Shown one piece after another: positions 1 through 7,277 of a DNA stretch of 64,000 nt (positions within the stretch are counted from its first letter, which is position 1; each line of letters opens with the position of its first letter). The position numbers were made by a program, and so were the translations under genes. This DNA is from Devosia sp. LC5 (GTDB taxonomy: Bacteria; Pseudomonadota; Alphaproteobacteria; Rhizobiales; Devosiaceae). Under the pieces are notes generated by a model. That model was not told where the DNA came from and did no database searches. It saw only the letters and a list, made by a program, of their open reading frames with translations. The DNA lies in contig NZ_JNNO01000034.1 in assembly GCF_000735585.1 (NCBI RefSeq), positions 186,001 to 250,000 on the forward strand. The letters run 5' to 3'.

Positions 1-848
1 GCGGGACGTCGTTGTCCAAGGCTTATGGCGTCATCCGACGCTTCTCCGAGGATATCGACTTGACCTATGACATTCGGGCGATCGCGCCCGATCTGGTCGG
101 AGACGACGGCGAAGCGCTGCCAACGACGCGGAGTGAGGAGAAGCGCTGGTCGAAGGCGGTGCGTCACCGGCTGCCGGAATGGGTCAAGGGAGCGGTTCAG
201 CCGCTGATCGTCGGAGCGATCGGCGCACAGGGTGTTTCGGCGACGACGCGGATCGAGGATGAGAAGCTCTTCATCGACTATGAGGCGATTTCTGCCGGCT
301 CAGGCTATGTCGCCCCCAGCGTCATGCTGGAATTCGGCGCCCGTTCGACCGGCGAGCCGGCCAGCACGCGTGACGTGGTCTGCGATGCGGCGAGCCTGGT
401 CGAGGGCGTGACGTTCCCGACGGCATCTCCGCGCGTGATGCACGCCGAGCGGACCTTTTGGGAAAAGGCGACCGCGATGCACGTCTTTTGCTTGCAGGAG
501 CGACTTCGCGGAGAGCGCTTCGCTCGCCATTGGCACGACGTGGTTCGCCTGGATGACGCAGGGATATCCGTCGCTGCTGCGGCCGATCGAGACCTCGCCC
601 GCGCGGTTGCGCGGCACAAGAGCATGTTCTTCGCGGAGAAGGTGGTGGACGGCGAGCTTGTCGATTATGAAGCCGCCGTCACGGGAAAGTTGCAGCTCGT
701 GCCGAGCGGTGAAGCCCGCGTAGCGCTGGCTGCGGACTATGGGCAGATGGTCGAAGACGGACTGCTGCTTGAAGACGCCGAGCCTTTTGAGGTGCTGATC
801 GAGCGATGCGCAGACATTGCCGAACAAGTGAACCGCGCGGCGGGGTAG
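1..848 (+). CDS. AbiEii/AbiGii-type nucleotidyltransferase toxin, 5'-truncated by the window edge
   Basis: The reading frame is open to the window edge, and the first visible codons give GGTSLSKAYGVIRRFSEDID. This is the signature nucleotidyltransferase motif of the AbiEii family (GG[TS] followed by RxSxDID). AbiEii proteins are the toxin half of type IV toxin-antitoxin or abortive-infection modules and transfer nucleotides to RNA targets, in known cases tRNA acceptor ends. A second family feature, RTFWEKATAMH, lies about 150 residues further on. Only the N-terminus is missing. The AbiEi-type antitoxin normally encoded upstream is not in the window and may lie just outside it. The stop is 18 bp before hamA, so the two could share a transcript. 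The family call is strong; toxicity and partner are inferred. Confidence 0.85.
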   Translation, partial: GTSLSKAYGVIRRFSEDIDLTYDIRAIAPDLVGDDGEALPTTRSEEKRWSKAVRHRLPEWVKGAVQPLIVGAIGAQGVSATTRIEDEKLFIDYEAISAGSGYVAPSVMLEFGARSTGEPASTRDVVCDAASLVEGVTFPTASPRVMHAERTFWEKATAMHVFCLQERLRGERFARHWHDVVRLDDAGISVAAAADRDLARAVARHKSMFFAEKVVDGELVDYEAAVTGKLQLVPSGEARVALAADYGQMVEDGLLLEDAEPFEVLIERCADIAEQVNRAAG

Positions 849-866
849 TGAAAGCTGGGGGGAAGT

Positions 867-1649
867 ATGGGGTTGTATGAGCGGTGGTGCGAGTCCGCCA
901 AAGAAGAGGACGAGCGAAAGCGCTACTGGACCTATATCGAGAAAGATGGCGGCCGCGACGAGATCCGTGAGTCTCTCGCTGAGACCATCCGCTCGCACTA
1001 CGATCGACTCGAACGCATCGCCGAGGACGTGGAGCGCCTCGGATATAAGGTCGCAGCTAAGATTCTCAGCGAGGCGATGCCCCAGACAGACAGAGGCCGT
1101 TCCGGCGACCTCGGCGAAATCCTCGCGACGGAGCTGGTGGAGGAAGAGATAGGCCTGCGCGTCCCCGTGCGCCGGCTCCGTTACAAGGATGGCCGCAACA
1201 TGGCCATGCGCGGCGACGACTTCATCGGCGCGGGCTACGACGGCAAGGGTGAGAAGCTCTGGCTTCTCAAGGGTGAAGCCAAGAGCAACAAGAAGCTCGG
1301 CAAATCCACGGTCACCAGCGCCCGAAAGGTGCTCGACCGTGACAATGGTCGTTGCACGCCGGACTCGTTGCTGTTCGTCGCCAACCGCCTGCTGGAGAGC
1401 AACGACCCTGACGAAAACGCTCTGGGTCGCGACCTCCGCGACGAAGTGGGCCTGAAGTCGCTCCGCGCCAATCGCATCGACCACATGCTCTTCACCGTGT
1501 CGGGTAATGGCCCCCACGCCTCCCTGAAGGACGACCTCGACGCTGCCGGGACCAACCGCGACCACTACGTCGTGAACATCCACGTCGAGGACCACCAGGA
1601 CTTCATCGCGGCCATGTACCAGGAGGCAGAAGACCTTGGAGACGCCTGA
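867..1649 (+). CDS. hamA: HamA, Hachiman anti-phage nuclease subunit (DUF1837)
   Basis: This 260-aa protein matches the HamA/DUF1837 family in length and in a PD-(D/E)xK-like core: E84 (GDLGE), D118 (MRGDDF) and the E137-x-K139 pair (LLKGEAKS). In the Hachiman defence system HamA is the nuclease effector, held by the helicase HamB and released to degrade DNA when HamB senses damaged or invading DNA. The start ATG lies right behind a purine-rich GGGGGGAAG stretch; this spacing is short but there is no better alternative. The gene overlaps hamB by 14 bp, so the two subunits are translationally coupled. The catalytic residues appear intact. The family assignment is from motif recognition and gene order, not from a database search. 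Confidence 0.88.
   Translation: MGLYERWCESAKEEDERKRYWTYIEKDGGRDEIRESLAETIRSHYDRLERIAEDVERLGYKVAAKILSEAMPQTDRGRSGDLGEILATELVEEEIGLRVPVRRLRYKDGRNMAMRGDDFIGAGYDGKGEKLWLLKGEAKSNKKLGKSTVTSARKVLDRDNGRCTPDSLLFVANRLLESNDPDENALGRDLRDEVGLKSLRANRIDHMLFTVSGNGPHASLKDDLDAAGTNRDHYVVNIHVEDHQDFIAAMYQEAEDLGDA
1621..1626 (+). promoter_or_regulatory. Shine-Dalgarno site that fixes the hamB TTG start
   Basis: A perfect AGGAGG inside the 3' end of hamA lies 9 bp before TTG at 1636. No ATG or GTG in the hamB frame is nearer, so it supports a TTG start overlapping the hamA stop. Confidence 0.7.
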
Positions 1650-4600
1650 CGAGTTGACCGCTTTCCTCGCCACCGCGACCGCCGACGGCATCCTCGGCCG
1701 GCTCCTCTATCGCGGCGCGGCCTGGTCGCTGATGCGGGAAGCGGGCGTGTTGCCGCAAAACGCGCCGCCCTTGGGCGCGACCATTGAAACTGACCTCGCC
1801 GAACATGGCTTCGCCCTGCTTCGGGGTGCCATGGCTCTGCGTGCTCAGACCGGCGCGTCTGATCTGACGAACAAGGCATTCGAGCGGGCCGCCAACGCCT
1901 TCGAAGCCATAGTGAGAAACGGCGATCCTGAGGCGCCCGATCGCGGTTTCCGCCGCACCATCGCCGCAGCCGCCTATCACCTGTCCGGCTTCTCGGCCGT
2001 GGCCTATTCGCTCTTCAACGAGACGGCTGAAGACCTCAACACCACGCCGGGCGAAACGGCGATCCGTCACCTGATCCTGCGCGACCTCGACCAGCTGCGC
2101 AGCTTCGTTCGCCATTGGCTTGGCGACGATGCCCACGGCGACGAGCAGATGGCGGAGGCGCTTGGCGGCGAGGACCCCGACATCGACGAGGTCTTGTCCA
2201 CCATCCTCAACACGACGATCTGCCGAGCCCTGGCGTTCTTCGACTTCGCGCTCGAGACGGGCGAAGAGGAGCCGATCGAAAGCGCACGGAGCCTGCTCGC
2301 CACCGCCGTTAGCCTGGCTGACAATTGCGGGAACGTTCCCTTGTGGTGGATCTCGAACCTCTGCCGCCACCTGATCGACGACCTGTGGCAGCACTCGCTT
2401 CACCAAGCTTTGCCGACCGCGCCACCCGAGGGCACGGAAGAAAAATACCCCGACCTGCGCCGGCTGTTCATCTCCTCGCTCTACGCCCGCAAAACCTCGG
2501 AGGTCGAGCTGTGGCCCTCACAGCGCGAGGCTGCCCAACGTTCCACGGACGTGACGGACGATCTGGTCGTGGCCCTGCCGACCAGCGCGGGCAAGACGCG
2601 GGTGGCCGAGATCGCCGCACTGATGACGTTGTCCGCAGCGCGCCGGGTACTGATCGTCACACCGTTGCGCGCCCTGTCGGCCCAGACCGAGCGTTCTTTC
2701 CGAAAGACCTTCGCACCACTCGGGTTCAGCGTGTCCTCGCTTTACGGGGCCAGCGGCCTTTCGGCGGGTGACGAGGACGCCCTGCGCACCCGCGAGATCA
2801 TCATCGCCACGCCAGAAAAGCTCGACTTCGCACTACGGAGCGATCCTTCCCTGATCGATGACGTTGGCCTGATCGTCCTCGACGAAGGCCACATGATCGG
2901 GCCAAGCGAGCGCGAGATCCGCTACGAGACGCTCGTGCAGCGCCTGCTGCGACGCGCGGACGCGGCCGAACGCCGGATCGTCTGCCTTTCCGCCATCTTG
3001 CCAAGCGGCGACGAACTGGACGACCTCACCGCCTGGATACGCTCCGACGAACCGGGCGAGCCCGTGCGTTCCGACTGGCGCCCCACGCGACAGCGGTTCG
3101 GCGCACTCACCTGGCGCGGCAAACACGCGCTGCTCCGGCTCGACCTCGATGAGGATGGCCCCTTCCTCGACAAGTTCGTCTTGGAGAAACCCGCCCGAGG
3201 GAAAGAAAAGAAGCCATATCCGCGAAAAAACTCGCACCTCGCCTTGTTCGCAGCTTGGGAGTTCGCGAGCCAGGGCAAGCGCACCTTGATCTTCTCCACC
3301 CAGGCGAACTGGGTGGAGAGCTACGGCAAACAGGTCGTCGACCTCTGCAAGCGCGGCTACCTCGACTCGCTGCTGGACGACGAGGCGCCGATCGCCCGCG
3401 CCCTGGAGGTTGGTAAGGAATGGTTGGGCGAGGACCATCCCGCCGTCGCCAGCCTGAAGGTCGGCGTCGCTATTCACCATGGCCGCCTGCCAAGCCCGTT
3501 CCTGCGCGAACTTGAAGTCCTCCTGTCCGAAGGCGTGCTGAAGGTCATCGTCGCCTCGCCGACGCTTTCCCAAGGCCTCAACCTCAACGCCGCAGTGCTG
3601 CTGGTGCCCGCGCTCTACCGTGCAGGTGAGAAGATCAAGGGTGAGGAGTTTGCCAATGTCGCCGGCCGAGCCGGGCGCGCCTTCGTCGACGTCGAAGGCC
3701 TCATTGTCCACGTCATGTTCGACAAGACCGACTGGCGAAAGAAAGAGTGGAGGAAGCTGGTCGCCTCCGCCAAGGCCCGCACCCTGAAGAGCGGCCTGAT
3801 CCAGATCGTCGCTGAAATCCTTGAGCGCCTGTCGCGCGAGGGCGTGCTCGATCGTGACGATGCCTGGGAATATCTGGCCAACGCCAGAGAGGCCTGGAAA
3901 TCACCCGATGAAGAGGCCGAGGTGGCCAAGCGTCTGGCCGCCGGCGTGGAATACGACGGCGACGATGTTGATGAAGACGGCGAGGACGACGACGAAGAGG
4001 AAACCATCGACGAAGAGCCGCTGTCTCAGCTCGTCGAGCGCCTCGATGCGACCGTGTTCGGCCTGATCGAAGCGCTGGACGCTGATCGCACCGATCTCCC
4101 GAAGCTGCTGGACGAGGCGCTGAAGGGATCGCTCTGGGCCCGGCAAATCGCCCGCGAGGAAGAGGACGTCGCGCCTCTGCACAAGAAGGTGTTCGAAGCA
4201 CGCGCCGACCTCATTTGGAAGACGACCACGGTGCAGGCGCGGCGTGGACATTTCGCGATGGGCGTTGGGCTTGAGGCTGGCCTCTCCATCGATGCCATGG
4301 CCGACGAACTGGCCGATCTGATCGACCGAGCAGATGGCGCAGCGCTGAACGGCGACGTCGATGAGCTAGCCGATGCACTCGGAGGTCTGGGTGGACGCCT
4401 GCTGTTCATGCGGCCCTTCATCCCGGACAAGGCGAACGCGCTGCCCGCCAACTGGAAGGCTATCCTGCGCGCTTGGGTCTCCGGCGAGGAGGTCTCAAAG
4501 ATTGGACCGCAGAACATGCGGGCAGTCGAGGAAGCCTTCACCTATCGCCTGGTCTGGGCGCTGGAAGCCGTCCGTACCCGCCGAATGTCCCTCGGCTGGT

Positions 4601-5139
4601 CGCCGGACACGGTGGCGGGCGGCGCAGCGGCAGTGGTCGAAACCGGCGTCCCACAGTTCATGATGGCGATGCTGATCCGCGCCGGCCTGCCGTCACGGCG
4701 CGCGGCCATGGCGGCTATTGAGGACACGAAGCCCGTCTTCGTCACGCCCGCGGAGATGCGGGCCTGGCTCGAATCCGACGAGATCACGGCCTACACCGAC
4801 GCTGGCGACTGGCCGACGCCCGACACCGCCGCGCTATGGGCGCGCTTCCGAACCGAAGCCCTCAGCGGCGGCATCCAGAAGTGGTCGGTCGAACGCTACA
4901 AGCGCTTGCTCGACACCGATGTCGCGCCGCCCGCCGGCCTCTATCGGATCGTCACCGACGAGGGCGACGGACGGACCTGGCTCGCAACCCCTGACTACCA
5001 GCGGGTCGCCGCCTTCAGGAAGCCGGCGGTGGACCCCAAGCCCAGCCTCTTCTCGGGAAGGCTACCGGGCAACACCAGGCTGGTGGAAGCCTTGCGCGTC
5101 GGCCGCGGAAAACTGCGGTGGCCGCCTGCCGATGCATAG
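1636..5139 (+). CDS. hamB: HamB, Hachiman superfamily 2 helicase
   Basis: This 1167-aa DExH helicase has Walker A PTSAGKT at residues 315-321, DEGH at 416-419, a motif III-like LSAIL, and motif VI as NVAGRAGR. About 300 residues precede the helicase core; they probably form the HamA-docking or regulatory part. A strongly acidic linker rich in Asp and Glu (about residues 770-795) separates the helicase core from a long C-terminal region of unassigned fold. In Hachiman, HamB surveys DNA with its ATPase and restrains HamA until triggered. The start is TTG at 1636 behind a perfect AGGAGG. Size and the HamA-HamB order fit the known system, and no frameshift or missing helicase motif is visible. 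Confidence 0.88.
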   Translation: METPDELTAFLATATADGILGRLLYRGAAWSLMREAGVLPQNAPPLGATIETDLAEHGFALLRGAMALRAQTGASDLTNKAFERAANAFEAIVRNGDPEAPDRGFRRTIAAAAYHLSGFSAVAYSLFNETAEDLNTTPGETAIRHLILRDLDQLRSFVRHWLGDDAHGDEQMAEALGGEDPDIDEVLSTILNTTICRALAFFDFALETGEEEPIESARSLLATAVSLADNCGNVPLWWISNLCRHLIDDLWQHSLHQALPTAPPEGTEEKYPDLRRLFISSLYARKTSEVELWPSQREAAQRSTDVTDDLVVALPTSAGKTRVAEIAALMTLSAARRVLIVTPLRALSAQTERSFRKTFAPLGFSVSSLYGASGLSAGDEDALRTREIIIATPEKLDFALRSDPSLIDDVGLIVLDEGHMIGPSEREIRYETLVQRLLRRADAAERRIVCLSAILPSGDELDDLTAWIRSDEPGEPVRSDWRPTRQRFGALTWRGKHALLRLDLDEDGPFLDKFVLEKPARGKEKKPYPRKNSHLALFAAWEFASQGKRTLIFSTQANWVESYGKQVVDLCKRGYLDSLLDDEAPIARALEVGKEWLGEDHPAVASLKVGVAIHHGRLPSPFLRELEVLLSEGVLKVIVASPTLSQGLNLNAAVLLVPALYRAGEKIKGEEFANVAGRAGRAFVDVEGLIVHVMFDKTDWRKKEWRKLVASAKARTLKSGLIQIVAEILERLSREGVLDRDDAWEYLANAREAWKSPDEEAEVAKRLAAGVEYDGDDVDEDGEDDDEEETIDEEPLSQLVERLDATVFGLIEALDADRTDLPKLLDEALKGSLWARQIAREEEDVAPLHKKVFEARADLIWKTTTVQARRGHFAMGVGLEAGLSIDAMADELADLIDRADGAALNGDVDELADALGGLGGRLLFMRPFIPDKANALPANWKAILRAWVSGEEVSKIGPQNMRAVEEAFTYRLVWALEAVRTRRMSLGWSPDTVAGGAAAVVETGVPQFMMAMLIRAGLPSRRAAMAAIEDTKPVFVTPAEMRAWLESDEITAYTDAGDWPTPDTAALWARFRTEALSGGIQKWSVERYKRLLDTDVAPPAGLYRIVTDEGDGRTWLATPDYQRVAAFRKPAVDPKPSLFSGRLPGNTRLVEALRVGRGKLRWPPADA

Positions 5140-5182
5140 AGGGAAACGATAGGCATGCTCTATGCTTGGGTCGTCTCCCTCT
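5138..5182 (+). terminator. Long imperfect hairpin just after hamB
   Basis: The arms 5138-5149 and 5171-5182 are inverted repeats matching at 11 of 12 positions (AGAGGGAAACGA against TCGTCTCCCTCT). A second inner stem, AGGCAT/ATGCTT, continues the pairing. It begins at the hamB stop codon and sits between hamB and the convergent integrase gene. There is no clean T run afterwards, so it may end transcription weakly or stabilise the mRNA. Confidence 0.45.
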
Positions 5183-5199
5183 AGTCGAAATAGTATTTC

Positions 5200-6552
5200 T
5201 TAGGCTGCGAGCAGTCTTTCATCCGGCTCGTCTTCCTCTCCAATGGCGCTTTGCAGGAACCGTGAAAGCGCCGCTTTTCGCGAGGTCCGGTCGAGGGCGT
5301 ATGCGGTCTGCTTGAACTCGATCCCGTCCAGCAGCCCCTGAATATAGCCAGAGATCGTGTCGGCGGCCATGATGAGGGCGGTATCGAGCGTGTGAATATA
5401 TTTGCTCGTGACCGTGCCCTTGGAATGGCCGATCAGCGCTGCGATCGTGACCTCGGTGAAGCCGAGGTCATTGGCGATGCTTGCGAAGCTGTGCCGCAGG
5501 ACGTGTGGCGTAACATCGGCGAGCGGGCTGTCCTTGAAGATTTTCTCCCAATGGTTCGGGAAGCTACCGAACGCGTTATCCTCGCCCTGGCCAGGGAAGA
5601 CGTACGTGCCCTCCGCGCCCGTGCGGCGATCCTCGAGGTACTCAATCACGGGTAGACCAATGGGCCGAATGGACTCGCCTTCCTTGCTGTCCTCCAGGCG
5701 CAGGCAGCTCGCGTCGGTATCCGCCTCGGTCCACATCAGCGAGATCATCTCCGAGCGGCGGCAGCCAGTGAGTGCAATCTGGCGGATGATCTCGACGGTC
5801 ATCACATATTTCTCGTTCTCCGCCGCCTCGCGCAGCATCACGCCCAGGGTGCGGTACTCAGCCTCTGAAAGTCGACGCATGCGGACATTGTCCTTCGGCT
5901 TCTTGATACCGTGCGCCGGGTTACGTTCGATGATGCCAGCATCGACGGCATAGGTGAGGATGCCGCCGAGTAGGCCGACCGTGCGCGTCGCCGTGCCGGC
6001 GCCGCCACGCACGATGGCCCTTCCACGTAGCTTCTGCGTCTTGACCGATACCCGGGTCTTACCGGCCATGATGTCCTTCAGCACCTTATTGATGTCGGCC
6101 TTCGTCAGGTCTTTCACCCGCCGCGCGCCGATCAACGGAATGATGTGGCGTTGGATGCGGCCTGTGTCGGTGACGATTGTCGTCGCCTTCTTGGGGCGGC
6201 CGCCCTTGCCGAGAATCAATCCCGCCTTGAGGTCATTGAGATAGAGCGTGCACAGATCTTTCACCGTCAGAGCCTGGTGATCGAGTTGCCGTTCCTCGGA
6301 GGGGTTGTCGCCACGGGCTACGCGCCCGAGCTGGACTTTCGCTTCCTGCCGCGCCGTCTCCGGCGTCCAGATGCCATGTAGGCCGATCGTGTAGCGTCGG
6401 GTCCGTCCGGCGGCGCGATATTGGATCAGGTAGCTGCGTTTACCGGAAGCGAAGACGCGCAGGCCGAAACCAGGCAGGTCGTCATCCCAGACGAAATAGT
6501 CCTTTTCGCGAGCTTCCGCAGCGTCCACGATCCGTTTGGTCAGCTTTGCCAT
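5200..6552 (-). CDS. Tyrosine recombinase / site-specific integrase
   Basis: This 450-aa integrase has an N-terminal arm-type DNA-binding region of the DUF4102 kind (residues 1-90, with PGFGLRVFASGKRSYL), a SAM-like core-binding domain (about 95-210), and a C-terminal catalytic domain. Catalytic residues are all visible: R265 in TGCRRSE, K290, H350 and R353 in HVLRH, H376 in IGHS, and nucleophile Y385. It is therefore probably active. A GGAGGAG Shine-Dalgarno site precedes the ATG. It points away from the tRNA-Arg 3' fragment at 6736-6780, about 180 bp upstream, which I read as its attachment site. It converges on hamAB, as expected for the integrase of the element carrying them. Confidence 0.93.
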   Translation of the reverse strand: MAKLTKRIVDAAEAREKDYFVWDDDLPGFGLRVFASGKRSYLIQYRAAGRTRRYTIGLHGIWTPETARQEAKVQLGRVARGDNPSEERQLDHQALTVKDLCTLYLNDLKAGLILGKGGRPKKATTIVTDTGRIQRHIIPLIGARRVKDLTKADINKVLKDIMAGKTRVSVKTQKLRGRAIVRGGAGTATRTVGLLGGILTYAVDAGIIERNPAHGIKKPKDNVRMRRLSEAEYRTLGVMLREAAENEKYVMTVEIIRQIALTGCRRSEMISLMWTEADTDASCLRLEDSKEGESIRPIGLPVIEYLEDRRTGAEGTYVFPGQGEDNAFGSFPNHWEKIFKDSPLADVTPHVLRHSFASIANDLGFTEVTIAALIGHSKGTVTSKYIHTLDTALIMAADTISGYIQGLLDGIEFKQTAYALDRTSRKAALSRFLQSAIGEEDEPDERLLAA

Positions 6553-6576
6553 GTGGCGTCTCCTCCGCTGGAGATG

Positions 6577-6609
6577 GGCTGCTTCCGCGGAAGCACCACG
6601 GAAGCAGCC
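6577..6609. repeat. Perfect 11-bp inverted repeat upstream of the integrase gene
   Basis: GGCTGCTTCCG at 6577-6587 is repeated in inverse orientation at 6599-6609, with an 11-bp spacer that itself repeats CGGAAGCA. It lies between the integrase Shine-Dalgarno site and the attachment site, so it could be an operator, a hairpin in the integrase leader, or arm-type integrase/excisionase binding sites. The repeat is seen; the role is inferred. Confidence 0.5.
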
Positions 6610-6735
6610 GGTAGGAAGTCAGAGCGAATTTGCGGATATGAATTTCGGCGGAAGAATCCAATTAGTCTATTGGTTTCATGAGGTTGAAGTGTCATGGCGT
6701 GCCCTAGCGTGCAATTAGGATGGCTGCCTAAATTG

Positions 6736-6780
6736 CTCCGAAGGCAGAGGTCGTGAGTTCGAATCTCGCCGGGTGCGCCA
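6736..6780 (+). other. Attachment site: 3' fragment of tRNA-Arg(CCG)
   Basis: These 45 bp read as the 3' part of a tRNA. There is an anticodon loop CTCCGAA (anticodon CCG, 6738-6740), then GGCAG, a variable region, and a T arm GTGAG-TTCGAAT-CTCGC (6753-6769). The acceptor strand CGGGTGC, discriminator G and CCA (6778-6780) follow. The sequence upstream does not fold into a matching 5' half with acceptor and D arms, so this is not a working tRNA gene. It is the repeat left at the far end of an element that integrated into tRNA-Arg. The intact tRNA should lie beyond the left edge of the window. Confidence 0.8.
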
Positions 6781-7277
6781 ATTTCTTTATGCATTTCAAG
6801 CCTTTAAGATTGAATTGGGAAGGCGAGACGCGACAAGTTCGTTGAGCTGACTATTCAATGGCAAACTGCGCGGAACTTGCAGGAGATGCTGACCGGCCTG
6901 CTGAGCGCGACCCACGATCCGGCAACCGTCGTCGGCGAACGGTCAATTGAGGAATGGGTGCAATGGGCGCAGACGTTCATCGCCGAACTTCAGGAGCCAG
7001 TTGCAGACGTCCACGGCCTCTTCAGATCGATCAACGGTCATGGTTCGCTTGCTCCAAGTTGCATGAATTAGCTTCATCGGCATGCTGGTACTCTGCATCA
7101 CGCAATCCTTCCCCGTCGATGATCTAACGGCATAGGCGGCGTTGCTCTTCAGGCGTCCAGCCAGTGGTTAACGAATTACACTGTCATTTGCGGTAGTGCT
7201 GACTGAGCACCGCGACCCGAGCAATCGGGGGCAGCCGGTGGACCTTTGTTCTTTGCCTTATCGCCGGAGGCGCCCGC
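6781..7277. other. Intergenic stretch between the element end and asmA-like gene
   Basis: No convincing gene. A frame at 6877-7071 (+) encodes a short Trp-containing peptide (EEWVQWAQTF) without a Shine-Dalgarno site and unlike any family I know; it may be the tail of a decayed gene. A small hairpin, CCCGA-GCAA-TCGGG, lies near 7216-7229. The GCCGGAGG before 7278 is the ribosome site of the next gene. Confidence 0.4.

Noticed and set aside
300-1691. A 463-aa minus-strand frame
   Set aside because: It lies antisense to the AbiEii and hamA genes, has no family motifs and follows the usual shadow pattern of high-GC DNA.
6694-6780. A complete tRNA-Arg gene
   Set aside because: The sequence before the anticodon loop does not pair with the acceptor strand or form a D arm, so only the 3' part is present.
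6540-6794. A minus-strand 84-aa frame containing GAPGEIRTHDLCLRS
   Set aside because: This is the well-known false protein made by translating the antisense of a tRNA 3' end; it coincides with the tRNA-Arg fragment.
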